This document shows positions 6,154-9,487 of a stretch of 9,487 bases of DNA, one piece after another; the stretch's first letter is position 1, and the number at the start of each line of letters is the position of its first letter. Origin of the DNA: Nitrosomonadales bacterium (GTDB taxonomy: Bacteria > Pseudomonadota > Gammaproteobacteria > Burkholderiales > Nitrosomonadaceae); NCBI GenBank assembly GCA_004525885.1, contig SPBV01000060.1, forward strand, positions 1 through 9,487, read 5' to 3'. The notes under the pieces were generated by a model that did not search any database, was not told the DNA's origin, and worked only from the letters and a program-made list of their open reading frames with translations. Both the position numbers and the translations under genes were made by a program.

Positions 6154-6188
6154 AAAAGAGTCGAAGCTAGAAAACTGAAACCACCTTG

Positions 6189-6992
6189 ATGCCCCAACGA
6201 TCAACCACAAGAATTGAGCCAGAAGAACCAGCCCTTCGATTAGCAGTTCTAATTGATGCTGACAATGCTCAAGCAGCAGTTATTGAGAGTCTGTTTGCAG
6301 AAATTGCAAGATTTGGCGATGCAACTGTGAGACGCATATATGGTGACTTTACTGCCCCAACACTCTCCTCCTGGAAGAAGGTGCTACAAAAATACGCTAT
6401 CAAGCCAGTTCAGCAGTTTGCATACTCGACTGGAAAAAACGCTACGGATAGTACGCTAATTATTGATGCGATGGATTTACTATACACACGAAAATTTGAT
6501 GGTTTTTGCCTGATTACAAGTGACAGTGACTTTACGGGACTTGCAACACGGCTGCGCGAGGAGGGACTCACGGTCCTCGGATTTGGCGAGAAGAAAACAC
6601 CAGATGCATTCCGCAATGCATGCCACAAGTTTGTGTTTACTGAGATTCTGCGTCCAAGCAGAGCAACAGAAACGACTGAACCACTGCCAAAAACTAAGCA
6701 AGAGCAAAAATCCAGTCCAATTCAGAAATCTATCGAGTCAACTGAGGCAAAGCCTGAATTTCCTAAAGAGTTCCTCCTAACTGCACTTGAGAAATCAATC
6801 GATGATTCCGGGTGGGCGCGTCTTAGTACGTTTGGGAGTTACCTTACCAAGCTACAAACAGATTTTGATTCCAGGCTTTACGGCTATAAGAAACTCTCTG
6901 ATCTTGTCGAAGCAAAAACAGATCTCTTCGAAATAGAAAAAAGAAAAACACCAGGATCAAATCAAAAAATTCTGTACATTCGGGCAAAATAG
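6189..6992 (+). CDS. NYN-domain (LabA/DUF88-like) putative ribonuclease with C-terminal LOTUS/OST-HTH domain
   Basis: The 267-residue protein begins at ATG 6189 (an in-frame TTG lies directly before it; no clear ribosome-binding site). The NYN domain spans about 17-152. Its PIN-like acidic residues are visible in LIDADN (Asp23, Asp25), ATDSTLIIDAMD (Asp87, Asp93) and ITSDSDF (Asp112, Asp114), with the typical RLREEGLTVLGFGEKKTPDAFRNAC segment after them. A charged, low-complexity linker (155-190) leads to a LOTUS/OST-HTH domain (about 193-266) with WARLSTFGSYL and a DSRLYGYKKLSDLVEA block. NYN domains are metal-dependent RNases or RNase-like; LOTUS domains bind RNA, including G-quadruplex RNA, in studied eukaryotic cases. 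The pairing suggests a cytoplasmic RNA-processing or RNA-surveillance protein. It is monocistronic, with no partner gene nearby. Confidence 0.95.
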   Translation: MPQRSTTRIEPEEPALRLAVLIDADNAQAAVIESLFAEIARFGDATVRRIYGDFTAPTLSSWKKVLQKYAIKPVQQFAYSTGKNATDSTLIIDAMDLLYTRKFDGFCLITSDSDFTGLATRLREEGLTVLGFGEKKTPDAFRNACHKFVFTEILRPSRATETTEPLPKTKQEQKSSPIQKSIESTEAKPEFPKEFLLTALEKSIDDSGWARLSTFGSYLTKLQTDFDSRLYGYKKLSDLVEAKTDLFEIEKRKTPGSNQKILYIRAK

Positions 6993-7222
6993 CTTTCTTA
7001 CCTATCAGTCAATACCTAGGCGCCAAGTTCTCTGTACGCATTTGAATACCTACTTTTGACATAGCAGACACTGGGTTCCTTGAAGACGCCTGGAATCGAA
7101 TTATAGCCTGTAACCCTTACCACAGGATGTTCTATGTTTTTTCTATTTTCAATATACCAACAAATACACCAACAGATTCATTACACTTGAAGCTTTTGAA
7201 TTGTAATTTATTCACATTCTAA

Positions 7223-7249
7223 TCACATTTGAAACTTTTAAAAATGTGA
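7223..7249. repeat. 8-bp perfect hairpin in AT-rich gap
   Basis: TCACATTT (7223-7230) pairs with AAATGTGA (7242-7249) around an 11-base loop. It lies in the gap 6993-7297, where I see no intact gene. The TGTGA...TCACA arms recall CRP-type half sites but in the opposite arrangement. The frame at 7233-7296 may be decayed copB, so the hairpin may have no function. Confidence 0.3.
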
Positions 7250-7297
7250 CTTATTACCATCATTCTTACTGGTTATTTGTGTGTAAGCGTCCCATAA

Positions 7298-7534
7298 CAA
7301 CCACGTATTGAAACTCATGCTGCTATCCAGAAGGCAGAAAGATTCTCAACCGGAAGAGGCTTGAACAATATCGAACTTAGACTGCGTTTGCGCTACGAGA
7401 TAAGTCGAGAGATTGTTCCTTATGTTGGCATTCCATATGGCCAAAGGTTCTTCGGTGCTGCTGATCGCGTCAGCCAACAGGGCGGCGATTCTAGACAAAT
7501 TGGTTTCGTGGCAAGAGTACGATTGTGGTTCTAA
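7298..7534 (+). pseudogene. copB: copB (copper resistance outer-membrane protein B) C-terminal relic
   Basis: Seventy-eight codons are open from a TAA at 7295-7297 to the stop at 7532-7534, with no start codon. They read QPRIETHAAIQKAERFS, then TGRGLNNIELRLRLRYEISR, EIVPYVGIPYGQRFFG, AADRVSQQGGDSRQ and IGFVARVRLWF. This is the last part of the CopB/PcoB beta-barrel: the LQPR strand, the GxGLxDxELGLRLRYEI(R/S)REFAPYVG block and the final VAGVRxWF strand with a terminal Phe, as expected of an outer-membrane barrel. The preceding 60 bases, in another frame, read YYHHSYWLFVCKRPI, which could be the strand just before it after a frameshift. The rest of copB and its usual partner copA are missing from the window. 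It is a dead stub, and its link to the multicopper oxidase 2.3 kb upstream is suggestive only. Confidence 0.85.
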
Positions 7535-7705
7535 GCATATATTCACTTGATCAGACACCACAAGAACGGGGGAACCTTCATACATCTACCGACTTGAGCG
7601 TCCGATTTTGGCACAAAGCAGACGTTCACAAAGTGGCAGTTTATGAACTCCTTGCAAACAAAAAGTACCACATAACATATGTAATACTTTGTATTATATA
7701 GTTTG
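7535..7705. other. Gap without a recognisable gene
   Basis: Between the copB stub and the Met-type tRNA fragment I find no open frame with family features, no promoter pair and no notable repeat. Confidence 0.5.
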
Positions 7706-7746
7706 TCTGGAAAGACTCGAACCAGAGACCAAGGGATTATGAGTCG
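7706..7746 (-). pseudogene. 3' half of a tRNA with CAT anticodon (Met/Ile2-type)
   Basis: On the minus strand this reads GACTCATAATCCCTTGGTC, then TCTGGTTCGAGTCTTTCC and AGA. The anticodon loop CTCATAA, the 3' anticodon stem TCCCT, a variable loop and a T-loop TTCGAGT are in proper tRNA order. The 5' side of the anticodon stem is wrong (CCCGA where AGGGA is needed), so homology starts at the anticodon loop. After the T-loop the acceptor strand and CCA are not intact. This is the residue expected when an integrative element that uses the 3' half of a tRNA gene as its attachment site leaves or decays. It cannot make a working tRNA. Confidence 0.65.
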
Positions 7747-8185
7747 GGTGAATTGAGAAAAATAGAAAGATTCAGGATAAATAACAAAAATTGAATCATT
7801 GCTTTACCTATGCTGGTCTACTCCTATTTTTCTCGCTTTTTGTGGCTCAGTGTGCCACGACATAGTCATAGTTGGGTTAAGAGAGTATATACTCAGTATT
7901 GGTCTTACCCCTCTCCGTGTCAAAGGTACTATATACCCCTATATCGACCTTAATTGTTGGCGAAAAAATTTGTCTAGAAAGATAAACGGAGAATGCCCTC
8001 CATATTTATACAATAATGTGTGCTTTCTCACAGAGAATTTTATTCAGAGTGATTATTCTATATTGCTATGGGCCACACATGATCGATAGATAAGTTATCA
8101 TGTATTATTCCGTAATAGACTTGTACGATCAACTTATCAAGATGTGAGGAAATTAAATGATCGTTAGCATGGCAGATCTTCTTTA
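7747..8185. other. Gap upstream of tRNA-Arg, no gene recognised
   Basis: A 96-codon frame from a TTG at 7799 exists here but has no ribosome-binding site or family features and is probably chance. The only structure noted is an inverted repeat, GATAAGTT (8089-8096) with AACTTATC (8131-8138), about 50-90 bases before the tRNA. Its role is unknown, and no clear tRNA promoter hexamers were found. Confidence 0.45.
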
Positions 8186-8262
8186 GCGCCCGTAGCTCAG
8201 TTGGATAGAGTACTTGGCTTCGAACCAAGGGGTCGGGCGTTCGAATCGCTCCGGGCGCACCA
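8186..8262 (+). tRNA. tRNA-Arg (anticodon TCG)
   Basis: This is a complete 77-base cloverleaf with encoded CCA. The acceptor stem GCGCCCG pairs with CGGGCGC, the D-arm is AGCTCAGTTGGATAGAGT, and the anticodon stem CTTGG/CCAAG encloses the loop CTTCGAA with anticodon TCG. The T-stem GGGCG/CGCTC (one G-T pair) encloses TTCGAAT. The discriminator is A8259, followed by CCA at 8260-8262. It decodes CGA arginine codons. It is the only intact RNA gene in the window and is followed by its own terminator, so it is transcribed singly. Confidence 0.98.
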
Positions 8263-8269
8263 TATAAAC

Positions 8270-8301
8270 AAGGAGTTAGTGTAATAGCTAGCTCCTTTTT
8301 T
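8270..8301 (+). terminator. Rho-independent terminator of tRNA-Arg
   Basis: AAGGAGTTAG (8270-8279) pairs with CTAGCTCCTT (8288-8297; one G-T pair) around an 8-base loop, and the T-run continues to 8301. It begins 8 bases after the tRNA 3' end. Confidence 0.88.
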
Positions 8302-8352
8302 ATTTATGGGGACACACAGGAGACACGGCAGAAAGAATTCTAATGGGCGGGA

Positions 8353-8397
8353 GATTCGTAATCAGTAGGTCGGAGGTTCGATTCCCCCCCAACAGCA
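8353..8397 (+). pseudogene. 3' half of a tRNA-Thr(CGT)-like gene
   Basis: The sequence GATTCGTAATCAGTAGGTC then GGAGGTTCGATTCCCCC and AACAGCA has an anticodon loop TTCGTAA (anticodon CGT), the 3' anticodon stem, a variable loop and a T-arm (GGAGG / TTCGATT / CCCCC with one A-C mismatch). The 5' anticodon stem is GGAGA where ACTGA is needed, there is no D-arm or 5' acceptor strand, and the final CCA is replaced by TCG. A hairpin terminator follows. Homology that begins at the anticodon loop and runs to the 3' end is the usual footprint of an integrase attachment site. Non-functional. Confidence 0.75.
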
Positions 8398-8406
8398 TCG
8401 ATATAT

Positions 8407-8440
8407 AAAGGAGTTACAGGTGTTAGCTTGTGACTCCTTT
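8407..8440 (+). terminator. Terminator-like hairpin after the tRNA-Thr fragment
   Basis: AAAGGAGTTACA (8407-8418) pairs with TGTGACTCCTTT (8429-8440; one G-T pair) around a 10-base loop. Only a weak T-rich tail (ATCCTTATTT) follows. Its left arm shares AAGGAGTTA with the tRNA-Arg terminator, so the two may be related by duplication. Confidence 0.6.
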
Positions 8441-8811
8441 ATCCTTATTTATGAAATGTAACCAATTTGTAACCGCATTTATTCAATGCCAGCTTTACTT
8501 CCTACATGCGAATTGACTGAATAACGTGGTCGCATATTTTCCTTAGAAAAAACTATCGGTACCTCTCGGTACGACACTAAAACAGTGAAGGAACGCTCTG
8601 CATTTAGCGCGCGTACCAATCACAAACGGAATGGTGCTGTGTGCCCCTTCCTATGTGCCGATCGTCGATACTCAGTTACAAAAGCAACTATCCCATTGAT
8701 AGATTGCTTCTTTGTGCCCATCCATGACAGCACGCGTGTTCCGTACTGCTGCAGGCCGGTGACCAACAATCACCCCACACCAACAGCACGCAGGAGCTAT
8801 GCCTCATCTAC
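8441..8811. other. Gap without a recognisable gene
   Basis: Both strands have only short open stretches without family features. GTAACC occurs at 8458 and 8470 and TCGGTAC at 8556 and 8567 as short direct repeats. The stretch just after a half-tRNA is where an integrase gene would normally begin, but no integrase sequence is seen here. Confidence 0.45.
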
Positions 8812-9487
8812 CTACCTATCCACACTCTGACGCCAACCGAACGGTTTGCTGCCCTGCGCAGAACCAACCCTTGGATTAGAATACACTTCTCCTGTGCAAT
8901 CGCGCCACCAAGCAAATGTGCGACCGGTCGCATCTACCGCAATATCAATTAACCCACGCCACTCACCCCGCCGCAAGGACGACCACCCACGATCAATATG
9001 CCAGGGTTGGGTATAGAAGTAGTCAAGGTCCTCACTGTGACCGGAAGAAACTGTGCCATCCTTGCACCAAGTAATTACATGGTCCGCAGTCGGTGTATGC
9101 ATTATACCCATCCCAACAATATCATCAGGTGATATTTGGCCATACGCGAGAGTGAATTTATATGGCGCTCGATAGGCACCAAGATCGCTGCTGTGTCCGG
9201 AACTGGTTGTGCCATCTCTATACCAAGTATATACATGGTTATTGCTCGCTATACCCATTCCAACAATATCATAAGGTGTTTTGGTACCAGGGAGAGTATA
9301 TGGATATCGCTTTTGATGCCTGTCGAGATCTGTGTAGTGTCCGGAACTGACCATGCCGTCCGAATACCACGTATAAACATGCTCGTTCTCGTGCAATAAA
9401 GCCATCCCAACAATATCGTATTCCATCCGCTGCCTGGCCACACTCTGATTGCCACAATAGAGGGTAGCCTCTGCGCTGGCAGCGCAG
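8812..9487 (-). CDS. Secreted 49-residue-repeat protein (5' end outside window)
   Basis: The frame is open to the window edge (first full codon at 9484-9486), giving 224 visible residues. They begin with CAASAEATLYCG, which looks like the end of a signal peptide (ASA-EA cleavage), so only about 15-25 residues should be missing. The body holds three close copies of a unit of the form YDIVGMGI...NHVYTWYRDGTxSSGHxxDL..., plus a fourth diverged copy (IDIAVDATGRTFAWWRD). The chain ends ...RQSVDR at TAG 8812-8814. The conserved DIVGMG strand, WYxDG turn and SSGH motif suggest one blade or hairpin per repeat of a beta-propeller or lectin-like fold, as in related repeat proteins of unknown function; this is inferred. 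A GTG at 9439-9441 is not needed as a start. Confidence 0.82.
   Translation of the reverse strand, partial: CAASAEATLYCGNQSVARQRMEYDIVGMALLHENEHVYTWYSDGMVSSGHYTDLDRHQKRYPYTLPGTKTPYDIVGMGIASNNHVYTWYRDGTTSSGHSSDLGAYRAPYKFTLAYGQISPDDIVGMGIMHTPTADHVITWCKDGTVSSGHSEDLDYFYTQPWHIDRGWSSLRRGEWRGLIDIAVDATGRTFAWWRDCTGEVYSNPRVGSAQGSKPFGWRQSVDR
9108..9420. repeat. Tandem 147-bp DNA repeats inside the secreted-protein gene
   Basis: The plus-strand word CAACAATATC begins at 9114, 9261 and 9408, exactly 147 bases apart, preceded each time by CCCAT(C/T)C or CCATCC. The period equals 49 codons, so the repeat is in register with the protein repeats. The near-identical anchors imply fairly recent duplication or conversion and could allow copy-number change by slippage. 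Confidence 0.85.

Noticed and set aside
7346..7585. Minus-strand 79-codon frame
   Set aside because: It is antisense to the copB relic, whose plus-strand translation matches a known family.
7799..8089. 96-codon open frame from TTG in the gap before tRNA-Arg
   Set aside because: No ribosome-binding site, no domain features, and the composition looks like translated AT-rich non-coding DNA.
8585..8830. 81-codon plus-strand frame left of the repeat protein
   Set aside because: No recognisable motifs, it overlaps the end of the minus-strand gene, and it has no clear start signal.
9114..9417. CRISPR-like spacing of repeated words at 147-bp intervals
   Set aside because: The repeats are in-frame codon repeats within a coding sequence and the units are too long and similar throughout.

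Overview
The window reads as accessory chromosome of a beta- or gammaproteobacterium. It is AT-rich by eye (about 40% G+C, not computed). Supporting features are a Blc-type lipocalin, an Slp-family outer-membrane lipoprotein, a CopB C-terminal relic and a tRNA-Arg with an encoded CCA. No genus can be fixed from the sequence alone.

Layout, left to right. Positions 1-1330 hold a compact plus-strand cluster: the 3' end of a lipocalin gene overlaps a CIA30-family gene, followed closely by an unrecognised conserved-looking 181-residue protein. Positions 1389-1655 are a stranded piece of a tyrosine recombinase, placed exactly behind, and in frame with, the stop codon of a minus-strand corA (1656-2732). 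Positions 2733-3187 have no gene, but hold a minus-strand terminator and a weak tRNA/tmRNA-like 3' end. Positions 3188-4985 carry slp, a frameshifted remnant of an OmpA-type C-terminus, and a complete two-domain multicopper oxidase with a signal peptide. Positions 5021-5912 are a minus-strand operon of an XRE-type regulator, a small ParC-like protein and a third gene broken by two frameshifts, headed by a perfect 16-bp palindrome. Positions 6189-6992 encode a NYN-LOTUS RNA-binding/nuclease-like protein. Positions 7298-7534 are the last 78 codons of a copB gene. Positions 7706-8440 are a tRNA zone: an intact tRNA-Arg(TCG) with terminator lies between two 3' half-tRNA fragments, Met-like on the minus strand and Thr-like on the plus strand. 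Positions 8812-9487 (minus) encode a secreted protein built of 49-residue repeats, whose start lies outside the window.

The dominant theme is decay by mobile-element traffic. An integrase piece, two half-tRNAs that begin at the anticodon loop, and C-terminal stubs of ompA-like, copB and an unnamed gene all sit between intact genes. The envelope/copper genes (multicopper oxidase plus copB stub) suggest a former copper-handling locus that was broken up. I see no CRISPR array and no clear new defence system. The best candidates for unexplored biology are the NYN-LOTUS protein, the three-gene XRE/ParC-like operon and the 49-residue-repeat secreted protein.
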